64,000 nt of DNA, from contig JAQXOO010000012.1 in NCBI GenBank assembly GCA_029099685.1, positions 1-64,000 on the forward strand, written 5' to 3'. Position numbers and translations under genes: made by a program. The DNA is from Clostridia bacterium. Lineage in GTDB: Bacteria > Bacillota > Clostridia > Oscillospirales > Butyricicoccaceae. The notes under the pieces were generated by a model. The model saw only the letters and a list, made by a program, of their open reading frames with translations. It was not told where the DNA came from and searched no databases. Every line of letters begins with the position of its first letter. Position 1 is the first letter of the stretch. Of the stretch, positions 7,855-16,812 are shown in pieces.

Positions 7855-8805
7855 TCAACGGGAGATCTTTTCAAGAAACGACTCCATGCAATCTGAAACC
7901 TGATCAAAATTCGACCAATATAAATAGTGTTCCGACTCTTTGATCATCATACGTTCACTGTCTTCAGACCATGAAGCCAACTGGATCTGCACTTCATTCC
8001 AGTCATCTCCGCCGTCAGAAGAAAGGACAAGAATGGGCACCTCTCCCAATAAAGGCCCTTTCAGAACGGTTGCTGCGTTCTCGTTGATCAGATTGATCGT
8101 GCTCATCGAATCAGCATTTCCGGCAAACCGATAGAACATTGCTTTATCTATATCCTTAACAATTTCCGGAAGGTTCTCATTTCGACTGTTCTCACCGTAT
8201 GCGGGCAAAAACCACCCGAATTCACCCATGAATCGATTGAGTCCGATGGTTCTCAAAAAAGCAGTCCCTCTATTGATTATTTTTGCCAGCAATTCAGAAT
8301 CTGTGCTGTAGAATTCCGGACTTCCGCAATCCAAGAAGATGATTCCCTTCACTTTTTCGGGATTCATTTGTGTATATTGAATTGCCTCAAGAGAGCCCAG
8401 AGAATGGCAGATGATCACGATCGGCTTATTTGGCGCAACGGTATCGATCAATACGGCAAGCTCATTTGTCATGTTCTCGATGGTTCGCGGAGAATCTGTG
8501 CTTGAACTCCATCCGCTTCCTGCATGGTCAAATGAGACAGTCTGTCCTTTTTCCGAAAGCCTGTTTTGAAGGGCATAGAAATCGGTGTAGGCACACGGTG
8601 TTCCTGATCCGGCAATCAAAACAAATGCGGTGTCACCGAAACCTTTCGAATAATAATGTGCCTGGTATGTTCCCACATCAACATAATTTCCAATAGCGGC
8701 ATACTTGTTTTTCTCAATCTGCGTCATAACAGATTGCCAAATCGTCCCTGCCGCCAGACATAGGATCAGCAAAATGGGAAAAATTATTTTTTTGATTTTT
8801 TTCAT
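7855..8805 (-). CDS. Membrane-anchored alpha/beta hydrolase
   Basis: From the ATG at 8805 the product is 316 residues: a basic N-terminus and one hydrophobic segment (about residues 7-22) that acts as signal anchor, then an alpha/beta hydrolase fold. Nucleophile motif CHSLGS, the oxyanion region LIAGSGTP, and a C-terminal catalytic His candidate in ESEHYLYW are visible. The true substrate is unknown. The gene is clearly more AT-rich than its neighbours and uses different codons, which suggests recent acquisition. The frame remains open for 131 codons upstream, but that part overlaps the next gene's neighbourhood and has no signal; the ribosome site is weak, so the start is not certain. Confidence 0.75.
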   Translation of the reverse strand: MKKIKKIIFPILLILCLAAGTIWQSVMTQIEKNKYAAIGNYVDVGTYQAHYYSKGFGDTAFVLIAGSGTPCAYTDFYALQNRLSEKGQTVSFDHAGSGWSSSTDSPRTIENMTNELAVLIDTVAPNKPIVIICHSLGSLEAIQYTQMNPEKVKGIIFLDCGSPEFYSTDSELLAKIINRGTAFLRTIGLNRFMGEFGWFLPAYGENSRNENLPEIVKDIDKAMFYRFAGNADSMSTINLINENAATVLKGPLLGEVPILVLSSDGGDDWNEVQIQLASWSEDSERMMIKESEHYLYWSNFDQVSDCMESFLEKISR

Positions 8806-8963
8806 GGGTGCTTCGGCCCTCAACTTCCGATTAATTGAAGTCCATAGACGAATAGGATGAAATTCTCTGCAGTAAAGACAGCTTGTGAAACCGCCGGAGG
8901 TTTGCCCGCCGGTGTTTGCAGTCCCTGGGGGAGGTTTTGCCGTTCCGGATGGGTTCAGCGGGT

Positions 8964-9563
8964 TTAGGGCGCGGACCGCTGCTCGCAGCCGTCCAGGATC
9001 CTTTGCGCCGCCTCTCCCTTGGAAAGACGCAGGTCCATGGCCTGCTTTTCGATGTGCCGGTGGGCCTCCGCCTCTGTCATGCCCCGGGATTCGATGAGAT
9101 GCCATTTGGCCCGGTTGAGCAGGCGGATCTCCCGGATCTTTTCCTCCACGGTGGCCTGGCGCTCCTCCATTTTCCGCAGCCGTTCCCGGGTGGCGCACAG
9201 TACCCGCAGAGCCTGGGCCATCATCTGCAGGGAGGTGGGCTTGGGCAGGGTCATCACGCCGTAAGGCACCGCCTGGGCGTAAACGTCGTTGTAAAGCTCG
9301 CTTTTGACCAGCAGCAGAACCCCTGCCGTGCTGCTGTCACAGGTGTCGATGGCCAGCCGCATCCCCAGGTCGTCGGGCAGCGGCGCGTTGATCAAAAGAA
9401 TGTCAAAGGGCTGCTCCAGCAGCCGACGCTTGGCCTCGGCCACGCTTTTTACAAAGGTCACCGGCCAGTAATCAGTCATGGGGAGCAGATCCCCGGCGGC
9501 GCGGTTGAAGCTGGCAGAGGCAGAGACCACCAGCACGCTGTAGGTGCGTTCCTGAAAGACCAT
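8964..9563 (-). CDS. ANTAR-domain response regulator with degenerate receiver
   Basis: A 199-residue protein: receiver-like domain (about 1-125), helical linker, and a C-terminal ANTAR RNA-binding domain (about 135-195, with AKWHLIESRGMTEAEAHRHI). ANTAR proteins bind paired hexaloop hairpins in mRNA leaders and prevent termination. The receiver lacks the phosphoacceptor: the site reads LLINAPLPDD with Asn, and the acidic pocket near the N-terminus is SASAS. It follows glnA by 33 bases on the same strand, an arrangement known in clostridia for control of nitrogen assimilation. Confidence 0.85.
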   Translation of the reverse strand: MVFQERTYSVLVVSASASFNRAAGDLLPMTDYWPVTFVKSVAEAKRRLLEQPFDILLINAPLPDDLGMRLAIDTCDSSTAGVLLLVKSELYNDVYAQAVPYGVMTLPKPTSLQMMAQALRVLCATRERLRKMEERQATVEEKIREIRLLNRAKWHLIESRGMTEAEAHRHIEKQAMDLRLSKGEAAQRILDGCEQRSAP

Positions 9564-9596
9564 CTCGCTCCCTCCTTTCCCTGGGATCGCCTTGTA

Positions 9597-10817
9597 TCAG
9601 AGACGCGGCCCGCAGTAGGCGCGGATCACCGCTTCCGGCAGATGGGCGCGGATAAAGGCGCTGCGCTCCGCCGCGTCCGCGGCCTCCTGCAGGGAGGCGG
9701 GCAGTCTGCGGCATCCGGACAGCACCTCCTCCGGTGCGGAGAACAGGTTGACGTCGGTGCTGGGCGGCGGCAGAAGCCCCCGGCGGATGCCGTCCAGAGC
9801 GGCGTGGATCAGCAGGGCAAAGGCCAGATAAGGATTGGCCGTGGGATCGGCGGAGCGCAGCTCCGCCCGCCGGTGGCTCTCGTCCGCGGCGGGGATGCGG
9901 ATGAGCTGGGAGCGGTTCTCCCGGGACCAGGTGATGTACCGGGGCGCCTTGTGGCTGCCCAGCCGTTCATAGGACTGCTGGCAGGGATTGAGAAAGACCG
10001 TCATGTCCGTGATGTGCTCCATGATGCCGGCGATCACATGGGGCAGCAGGTCCCGGCCGCCGCCGTCCCTGACGGAGATATTGATGTGCAGGCCGCTGCC
10101 CGCGTGGCCGGAAAGGGGCTTCGGAGAAAAATCCGCCGCCAGGCCGCTGCGCATGGCGATGGTCTCCACCACAGAGCGGAAGGTCACCGCGTGGTCCGCC
10201 GCAGAGAGCGGGTCGGAATAACGGAAATCGATCTCATTCTGCCCCGGACCCTCCTCGTGGTGGGAGCATTCCGGCTGGATGCCAAGCTCCTCCAGCGTCA
10301 GGCAGATCTCCCGGCGGACATTTTCACCCTTGTCGGCAGGGGCGATGTCCATATAGCCCGCGTTGTCATAGGGGCAGCGGGTGGGGTCGCCGTTTTCATC
10401 GGTTTTGAACAGGTAAAACTCCATCTCCGCGCCAAAGGCGAAGGTGATCCCCGCCTGCTGCGCTTCACGGACGGCGTTTTTCAGCAGATTGCGGGCGTCG
10501 GTGTCCAAAACAGAGCCGTCCGGGTGGGTGACGTCGCAGAACATCCGCACCACCCGGCCGCTTTCCGGACGCCAGGGCAGCTGGGCCAGCGTCGCGGGGT
10601 CGGGCCGCAGCAAAAGGTCAGAGCGGATCTCGCCGCCAAAGCCCGGAATGGCGGACGCGTCGATGGCGATGCCGCTTTCAAAGGCGCGCTTCAGCTCGCC
10701 GGACATCACGGCGATGTTTTTCTGTCTGCCGAACACATCGCAAAAGGCCAGCCGGATGAACTTGATATCCTCTTCCTGAACATACTGCAGGACCTCTGCC
10801 GGGGTGAACTTCATCAT
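9597..10817 (-). CDS. glnA: Glutamine synthetase, type I
   Basis: The enzyme joins ammonia to glutamate using ATP. From the ATG at 10817 (AAAGGCGG just upstream) the product is 406 residues, a little shorter than the typical 440 of the Gram-positive class. Motifs: GAEMEFYLF, the ATP-binding signature KPLSGHAGSGLHINIS, and NRSQLIRIP. The segment before the latter reads ERLGSHKAPRYITWS where most members have a PGYEAP sequence, so this is a diverged copy. An in-frame start at 10910 is rejected because it adds a basic low-complexity leader. It is cotranscribed with the ANTAR regulator. Confidence 0.92.
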   Translation of the reverse strand: MMKFTPAEVLQYVQEEDIKFIRLAFCDVFGRQKNIAVMSGELKRAFESGIAIDASAIPGFGGEIRSDLLLRPDPATLAQLPWRPESGRVVRMFCDVTHPDGSVLDTDARNLLKNAVREAQQAGITFAFGAEMEFYLFKTDENGDPTRCPYDNAGYMDIAPADKGENVRREICLTLEELGIQPECSHHEEGPGQNEIDFRYSDPLSAADHAVTFRSVVETIAMRSGLAADFSPKPLSGHAGSGLHINISVRDGGGRDLLPHVIAGIMEHITDMTVFLNPCQQSYERLGSHKAPRYITWSRENRSQLIRIPAADESHRRAELRSADPTANPYLAFALLIHAALDGIRRGLLPPPSTDVNLFSAPEEVLSGCRRLPASLQEAADAAERSAFIRAHLPEAVIRAYCGPRL

Positions 10818-11118
10818 AGGGATCCGCCTTTCATTGGTTGGTAGATGGGGGCGAAAAGACAAAGGGCGAGGGCGTGCCCGGAAAAGCCTTTCCCGGCGCT
10901 TTCCGGCCATCCTCGTCTGTAAAAAGTGTACCGCTACGCAGCCCGTTTGTCAATGTGGTTTCGGGCCGGTTCTGTCCCCCGCGCCCGGAAACCCGCTATT
11001 GACAACGGGAACAAAACAGCGTATGATATACGGCGTTAAGAGACACCGGTGTCTCGGCGGGAAAAGGCCCGTTTGACCGGTGTCTCTTTTTGTTTTCAAA
11101 ACAGCGGGAGGTTCAGTT
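10818..11118. promoter_or_regulatory. Divergent glnA/purF control region
   Basis: This 301-base gap holds two back-to-back promoters. For glnA (minus): TTGACA 10948-10953, 17 bp, TACACT 10925-10930. For purF (plus): TTGACA 10999-11004, 17 bp, TATGAT 11022-11027. The glnA leader folds into a 4-bp stem with a hexaloop AAAGCG (minus strand, 10906-10893), which has the A1/G4 pattern of ANTAR targets, and an overlapping longer stem CCGGAAAG/CTTTTCCGG. A second hexaloop fitting the ANTAR rule was not found. Confidence 0.6.
11041..11097 (+). terminator. purF: Attenuator hairpin in the purF leader
   Basis: Arm AGACACCGGT (11041-11050) pairs with ACCGGTGTCT (11076-11085), followed by CTTTTTGTTTT. The first arm is also part of a perfect 14-base palindrome AGACACCGGTGTCT that can fold on itself and exclude the terminator. 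No gene upstream reads in this direction, so the terminator must act on the purF transcript itself. Confidence 0.7.
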
Positions 11119-12609
11119 ATGACAAACGGCGGCAGCAGCAACAGCGAGCGGAAGGAAGCCCGTACGGCACGGACAGGGGATGAGCGCCATCTCCGCGAGG
11201 AGTGTGGTGTATTCGGCGTGTACGCGCCGGAACGGAGGGATGTGGCCCGGCTGGCCTATTACGGCCTTTATGCCCTGCAGCACCGCGGACAGGAGAGCGC
11301 GGGCATGGTGGTCAACGATGACGGCCGCTTTTCCGCCTGGTGCGACGTGGGACTGGTGAACGATGTGTTCACGCCAGAACGTCTGAGCAGTCTGGGAGAG
11401 GGGGAGATGGTGGTGGGCCATGTGCGCTATGCCACCACCGGCTCGGACAACAAACGGAATGTGCAGCCCCTCGTTATCAACCACTACAAAGGGCATATGG
11501 CCCTGGCCCACAACGGGAACCTGACCAATTCCCTGGAGCTGCGGGACGAGCTGGAGCGGAACGGTTCCATTTTTCATACCACCACGGATTCGGAAGTCAT
11601 CGCCTACAGGATCGTGCAGGAGCGGCTGCGCCTGGGCTCCATCGAAGCGGCGGTCTCAGAGGCCATGAACCACATCGAGGGGGCCTATTCCCTGGTCATC
11701 GCCTCATCCACCAAGCTGATCGCCGCCCGGGATCCCAACGGCTTCCGCCCCCTGTGCATGGGCCAGCTGCCCGGCGGGGGGACCGTGTTCGCTTCGGAAT
11801 CCTGCGCCCTGGACGCGGTGGGCGCCAAATGGGTCAGGGACCTGCTCCCGGGAGAGATCGTCACCGTCAGCCACCGGGGCTTCCGTACGGACCGTTCCCA
11901 CTGCGGAAAGGCGCCCCGGCGGCTCTGCGTGTTCGAGTTCATCTATTTTGCCAGGCCGGATTCCGTGATAGAGGGCTGCAGCGTCTCCCTCGCACGGCAA
12001 AAGGCCGGCGCCTTCCTGGCCCAACAGCATCCCGTGGAGGCGGATGTGGTGGTGGGCGTACCCGATTCCGGTCTGGACGCGGCCCTGGGCTATGCCACGG
12101 CCTCCGGCATACCCTATGCCATCGGATTCACCAAAAACAAGTATATCGGGCGGACCTTCATCGCTCCGGACCAGGCCCAGCGGGAAAACGGCGTGAACAT
12201 CAAGCTGAATCCCATCCGTTCGGCGGTGGAAGGAAAACGGGTGGTGCTCATCGATGACTCCATCGTCCGGGGCACCACCTGCCGCAGGACCATTGACCTG
12301 CTGCGGCGGGCCGGGGCAAGGGAGATCCATATGCGGGTCAGCGCGCCGCCGTTTATCGCGCCCTGCTTTTACGGCACGGATATCGACAGCGCGGAAAACC
12401 TCATCGCCAACCATCACAGTGTGCCGGAGATCGCCCGGATCATCGGTGCGGATTCCCTGGGCTACCTCAGCGTGGAAAATGCGGAACGCCTGGCCGGCCC
12501 ACCCTATGACCGGTTTTGCACGGCCTGCTTCGGCGGCGGCTATCCCACCTCCGTGCCAAAGGACGGACAGAAGGACCGCTTTGAGCAAAAGCTGGGCAGA
12601 CAGCGCTGA
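11119..12609 (+). CDS. purF: Amidophosphoribosyltransferase (first step of purine synthesis)
   Basis: PurF makes phosphoribosylamine from PRPP and glutamine. The 496-residue protein has a 28-residue propeptide before the nucleophile Cys29 (REECGVFGVY), the Ntn-type glutaminase domain, and the C-terminal PRPP-binding loop VVLIDDSIVRGTT. Four cysteines (RRLCVFEF, IAPCFYGT, FCTACFGG) match the 4Fe-4S ligands of the Bacillus-type, oxygen-sensitive class. Start chosen at the ATG with GGGAGG 7 bases upstream. No other purine genes are adjacent. Confidence 0.95.
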   Translation: MTNGGSSNSERKEARTARTGDERHLREECGVFGVYAPERRDVARLAYYGLYALQHRGQESAGMVVNDDGRFSAWCDVGLVNDVFTPERLSSLGEGEMVVGHVRYATTGSDNKRNVQPLVINHYKGHMALAHNGNLTNSLELRDELERNGSIFHTTTDSEVIAYRIVQERLRLGSIEAAVSEAMNHIEGAYSLVIASSTKLIAARDPNGFRPLCMGQLPGGGTVFASESCALDAVGAKWVRDLLPGEIVTVSHRGFRTDRSHCGKAPRRLCVFEFIYFARPDSVIEGCSVSLARQKAGAFLAQQHPVEADVVVGVPDSGLDAALGYATASGIPYAIGFTKNKYIGRTFIAPDQAQRENGVNIKLNPIRSAVEGKRVVLIDDSIVRGTTCRRTIDLLRRAGAREIHMRVSAPPFIAPCFYGTDIDSAENLIANHHSVPEIARIIGADSLGYLSVENAERLAGPPYDRFCTACFGGGYPTSVPKDGQKDRFEQKLGRQR

Positions 12610-12678
12610 GACAGACACAAACCGGGCCAAAATACCCATAATCCCGAGCAGCGGGCACATACTAAGCCCGGTGATGTT

Positions 12679-13989
12679 ATGCTGAACTCTGTTTGGGCGG
12701 AAACCGCCCGTATTCCCGCGTTTCCCCCGCTGGAAGGCGACACCCGCACGGATGTGCTCATCGTGGGCGGGGGAATGGCGGGCCTTTTGTGCGCGTATCT
12801 GCTGAAGCGGGCGGGCGTGGACTGCCTGCTGGTGGAGGCTGGCCGGATCTGCGGCGGCATCTCCCGCAATACCACCGCCAAGCTGACATCTCAGCACGGG
12901 CTGTGCTATGACAAGCTGCTGAAATCGCTGGGCGCCGAAAAAGCCCGGCTGTACTGGCAGGCCAACGAGGCCGCTCTGGCCCAGTACCGGCAGCTGGGCC
13001 GGGAGATCCCCTGCGGCCTGGAGACCCGGGACGCCTATGTTTACACCCTGGACAGCCCGGAAAAGCTCCGGCGGGAGCTGGAGGCCCTGGAGCTCCTGGG
13101 CATCCCGGCGGACCTGGTCCAGGACCTGCCCCTTCCGTTCCGGACCGCCGGCGCCGTCCGGTTCCGGAACCAGGCGCAGTTTCACCCGCTGAAGTTTGCC
13201 GCGGGCATCGCGGAGAGCCTGAACATCCGGGAGCGCACCACGGCTCTTGAATTCGCCCCCGGTACGGTGAAGACCGACCGGGGGACCGTTCGGGCAGAGA
13301 CGGTCATCATGGCCACCCATTTCCCCATCCTCAACAAGCACGGCGGCTATTTTCTCCGGCTGTATCAGAGCCGCTCCTATGTGCTGGCGCTGGAAAACGC
13401 CCAGGACGTGAACGGGATGTATCTGGACGAGCGGGAGGGTGGACTGTCCTTCCGAACGTATGAGGGCCGCCTGCTTCTGGGCGGAGGCGGTCACCGTACC
13501 GGAAAGCAGGGCGACGGATGGAAGGGCCTGGAGTCCTTTGTCCGGACGCATTATCCGGAGGCGGACATCGTCTGCCGCTGGGCGGCGCAGGACTGTATGT
13601 CGCTGGACGGCGTGCCCTATATCGGCCCCTACAGCCGGGCTACCCCCGGCCTGTATGTGGCCACCGGCTTCAACAAATGGGGGATGACTTCCTCCATGGC
13701 CGCCGCCATGGTGCTGCGGGATCTGGTGCAGGGCCGGGAAAATCCCTTCGCCCCGGTGTTTTCCCCGGCCCGGAGCAGCCTGCACCCCCAGCTTGCGGTC
13801 AACGCCCTGGCCTCCGCCGCAAATTTGCTGAAGCCCACCGCGCCCCGCTGTCCCCACCTGGGCTGCGCCCTGAACTGGAACCCGGAGGAGCGCAGCTGGG
13901 ACTGTCCCTGCCACGGCTCCCGGTTTGCGGAAGACGGCAAACTGCTGGACGGACCGGCCACCGGCGGCATATTTACAAAAAATTTATAG
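12679..13989 (+). CDS. FAD-dependent oxidoreductase with C-terminal Rieske domain
   Basis: The 436-residue protein has an N-terminal FAD-binding DAO domain (dinucleotide motif VLIVGGGMAGLLCAYLL near residue 26) and a short C-terminal Rieske 2Fe-2S domain with ligands Cys391, His393, Cys409 and His412. This architecture occurs in clostridial and bacillar oxidoreductases of unknown substrate. The Rieske part is compact and ends just after the second ligand pair. It follows purF by 69 bases without a strong promoter or ribosome site. Reaction not assignable. Confidence 0.85.
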   Translation: MLNSVWAETARIPAFPPLEGDTRTDVLIVGGGMAGLLCAYLLKRAGVDCLLVEAGRICGGISRNTTAKLTSQHGLCYDKLLKSLGAEKARLYWQANEAALAQYRQLGREIPCGLETRDAYVYTLDSPEKLRRELEALELLGIPADLVQDLPLPFRTAGAVRFRNQAQFHPLKFAAGIAESLNIRERTTALEFAPGTVKTDRGTVRAETVIMATHFPILNKHGGYFLRLYQSRSYVLALENAQDVNGMYLDEREGGLSFRTYEGRLLLGGGGHRTGKQGDGWKGLESFVRTHYPEADIVCRWAAQDCMSLDGVPYIGPYSRATPGLYVATGFNKWGMTSSMAAAMVLRDLVQGRENPFAPVFSPARSSLHPQLAVNALASAANLLKPTAPRCPHLGCALNWNPEERSWDCPCHGSRFAEDGKLLDGPATGGIFTKNL

Positions 13990-14081
13990 TAATTTTTGAA
14001 ATTTTCATTTTTCAGGCACGCATATGGGTGTAATATGGTTTCATTGTGAAGCTTTCGGAGCGTGAAAGGAGCCGTTCTCAT

Positions 14082-16094
14082 ATGCCGTTGTTTGCGAAAC
14101 AAGGAGAAAAAGGAAAAACCAACGCCGTTTCCCTCAGAAAAAAGCGGAAATGGCCCTATGCGGCAGCAGCTGCCGCGGCGGTCTGCCTGGTGGTGGTCCT
14201 GGCGGGAAAAGCCGCCGGCGGGGACGCCGTCCCAACCATCAGTCCCACGGATACGTCCCGGCTGGTGCAGTGCGACCTGCAGGACCGCATCAGCGCCACC
14301 GGCACGGTGGAGAGTGCCCGGAGCATGACGGTCTATTCCACCATGGCCTATACCGTGCAGGAGGTCTGTGTGGAGGTGGGCGACCGGGTGGAGGAGGGTC
14401 AGCTTTTGTGCAGGCTGGATGACCAGAACCTTCTGGATCAGATCGAGACCCAGGAGGCCAGCATACAGGACGCTTCCAGCGCGGGCAGCGCCTCCATCGC
14501 CGCTGCCCGGGACAATTATGAGCAGTTCAAGAGCAATCTGGAAAACGGCCTGAACACCTCCATCATCAGCGCGGAAAACGCCGTCACCAACGCTTATAAC
14601 GCCTACGTGGCCGCTCAGAACAATTATGACCGGTACCTGGCCGGGCTGGAAGCGGGGGAAAACACCGCTCTTCTGACCCAGGAGAGCGCCCTGCGCAATG
14701 CCCGCAAGGGCGTGGAGAACGCCAACGACAGCTATGAGGACGCCCTGGAGGCCCTGGAGGAGGCTGAGGAGGCGCTGGAAGACGCGGAGGACGGAGCCGC
14801 GGATGCCGAAAAGGCCTATAAGGCCGCAAAAAAGGCCTTGTCCCAGTACCAGAACGAGCTGGCCGACCTGGAGCTTGCCGCAGCGGAACTGCAGCAGCGG
14901 GAGACCGCACTGGGGCAGCAGTTGGAAGCGTCCTCCGATGACAGCGAAAAAGCCCTTCTGCAGGCCCAGCTGGCCGAGGTGCAGGAGCAGCTGGCCCAGC
15001 AGAACGCCCAGCGTCTGGAGCTGGAACTCCAGGGCTCCCGGCTGGAGAGTACATATTCCGCCGCCCAGAGCGCGCTGACCCAGGCGGAAGCCCTTTTGAC
15101 CCAGGCGGAGCAGGCCTGTAAGCTGGCGGAAAAGCAGGCGGACGCCTGCGCGGACGCCGTGGACACGGCCCGGGAAGCCTATGAGACCGCGCAAAAGCAG
15201 TACAACGCGGCCCTGACGTCGGCAGACAATGCCCTGGCGGATTACGCCAAAAACGCCGAGACCGCCTTCCAGTCCTATCAGACGGCCCAGACCTCCCTGC
15301 AGGCGGCCAGGACGGCGGCGCAGAACCAGCTGCAGGTCTACAAAAACAACCTCAACAGCGCCTACGCAAATGCCAACCGCTCCACTGCCGAGGTGAGCCT
15401 GCGACAGCTGCGGGCCGATCTGGACAGCACCCGGATCACCGCGCCCACGGCGGGCACGGTCACCGCTGTCTACGCCCAGGTGGGATCTTCCGGCTCCGGC
15501 CTGCTGTTTGTGATCGAAGATACGGAAAACTTTGTAGTGACGACCTCTGTAAAGGATTATGACATTACAACGGTAACGGTGGGGACCGCCGCCACCATCC
15601 AGTCGGACGCCACCGGCGATGACCTGTACGAGGGCGAGGTCACCTCCATCGCGCCTGCCGCCAACAAAAACGCCATGGGCGGCACCGATACCGGCGGCGA
15701 CGTTTCCTTTGCGGCGGATGTGGCGGTGCGGAGCACAGACACCCGCCTGCGCATCGGTCTCAGTGTCCGCTTGAACTTCATCGTGGCCGAGGAAAAGAAT
15801 GTCCTGGCCGCACCTTATGACGCCGTCTACGAAAATGCCCAGGGACAGACCTGCATTCTGGCGGCGCTGGAACAGGATGACGGCACTTGGCTTTTGCAGG
15901 AGACGCCGGTCACCTGCGGCCTGGAGACAGACCTGGAAGTGGCTGTAAAGGGCGACGGCCTTACAGCCGGGACCACCGTGGTATCGGATCCGGAACCCTA
16001 TGTGGCCTATATCGGGAAGCCTGTCCGCATCGGCCTGGGCAGAAGCAGGGGAAGCGCTTCCGCGATGCTGCCGAAACTGCCGGGGGAATCCTAA
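14082..16094 (+). CDS. HlyD/MacA-type adaptor subunit of an ABC exporter
   Basis: From the ATG at 14082 (AAAGGAG upstream) the product is 670 residues: basic N-terminus, one membrane helix (about 26-42), a lipoyl-like domain (GDRVEEGQLL at 100-109), a very long Ala/Glu/Gln-rich coiled coil (about 115-445), the returning lipoyl half and a C-terminal beta-barrel region. In Gram-positives such adaptors work with MacB-like permeases to export peptides or drugs. The hairpin is much longer than in standard MacA proteins of about 370-400 residues. It is the first gene of a three-gene exporter operon. Confidence 0.88.
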   Translation: MPLFAKQGEKGKTNAVSLRKKRKWPYAAAAAAAVCLVVVLAGKAAGGDAVPTISPTDTSRLVQCDLQDRISATGTVESARSMTVYSTMAYTVQEVCVEVGDRVEEGQLLCRLDDQNLLDQIETQEASIQDASSAGSASIAAARDNYEQFKSNLENGLNTSIISAENAVTNAYNAYVAAQNNYDRYLAGLEAGENTALLTQESALRNARKGVENANDSYEDALEALEEAEEALEDAEDGAADAEKAYKAAKKALSQYQNELADLELAAAELQQRETALGQQLEASSDDSEKALLQAQLAEVQEQLAQQNAQRLELELQGSRLESTYSAAQSALTQAEALLTQAEQACKLAEKQADACADAVDTAREAYETAQKQYNAALTSADNALADYAKNAETAFQSYQTAQTSLQAARTAAQNQLQVYKNNLNSAYANANRSTAEVSLRQLRADLDSTRITAPTAGTVTAVYAQVGSSGSGLLFVIEDTENFVVTTSVKDYDITTVTVGTAATIQSDATGDDLYEGEVTSIAPAANKNAMGGTDTGGDVSFAADVAVRSTDTRLRIGLSVRLNFIVAEEKNVLAAPYDAVYENAQGQTCILAALEQDDGTWLLQETPVTCGLETDLEVAVKGDGLTAGTTVVSDPEPYVAYIGKPVRIGLGRSRGSASAMLPKLPGES

Positions 16095-16095
16095 A

Positions 16096-16812
16096 ATGGA
16101 ACAGCCCATCATCCGTATGCGCGGTATTTTCAAGCGCTTTTACATCGGACAGCCCAACGAGCTGGAGATCCTCCACGGCATCGACCTGGATGTGATGCCC
16201 GGGGAATTTTTGTCCATCGTGGGTCCATCCGGTTCGGGCAAGTCCACGCTGATGAACCTCATCGGCGTGCTGGACCGGCCCACCCAGGGCAGCTATGTGC
16301 TGGACGGCATCAACGTCAGCCAGGCCAGGGATGACCGGCTGTCTGCCATCCGGAACAAAAGCATTGGCTTTGTCTTTCAGAACTTCAACCTTATCGCCCG
16401 CACCAACGCCCGGAAAAACGTGGAACTGCCCATGATGTATGCCGGCGTCCCCGCCGCCCGCCGGACAGCCCGGGCCAAGGAACTGCTGGAAATGGTGGGC
16501 ATGGCCGACCGCATGGACCATCAGCCCTCGGAACTTTCCGGCGGGCAGAAGCAGCGGGTGGCCATCGCTCGGGCCATGGCCAATGACCCGGCCATCCTTC
16601 TGGCCGACGAGCCCACCGGCGCGCTGGATTCCGCCACGGGGCGGATGGTCATGGACCTGTTCCACCGGTTCAACCGGGAGCGGGGAAAGACCATTGTCCT
16701 CATCACACATAACAGGGAGCTGGCTCTGGAGACCGACCGGTTCGTCACCATGCGGGACGGCCGCCTGTATGTGGGCGACAGCGGAGAGGAGGTGCGCTAT
16801 GGGGATCGGTGA
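16096..16812 (+). CDS. ABC exporter ATP-binding protein, MacB/LolD type
   Basis: A 238-residue ATPase with Walker A GPSGSGKST, Q-loop FVFQNFNL, signature LSGGQKQR, Walker B ILLADEP and His-switch ITHNREL. It starts one base after the adaptor stop codon (TAA, then ATG) and overlaps the permease by 14 bases, so the three proteins are made together. The family exports lipoproteins, peptides or macrolides; the substrate cannot be read from the sequence. Confidence 0.93.
   Translation: MEQPIIRMRGIFKRFYIGQPNELEILHGIDLDVMPGEFLSIVGPSGSGKSTLMNLIGVLDRPTQGSYVLDGINVSQARDDRLSAIRNKSIGFVFQNFNLIARTNARKNVELPMMYAGVPAARRTARAKELLEMVGMADRMDHQPSELSGGQKQRVAIARAMANDPAILLADEPTGALDSATGRMVMDLFHRFNRERGKTIVLITHNRELALETDRFVTMRDGRLYVGDSGEEVRYGDR

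Noticed and set aside
8806..9198. N-terminal extension of the alpha/beta hydrolase frame
   Set aside because: It overlaps the ANTAR regulator gene on the same strand in another frame and precedes the natural signal-anchor start.
11704..13914. 736-codon minus-strand frame opposite purF and the FAD/Rieske gene
   Set aside because: No start signal and no recognisable domain; both sense genes are clear families.
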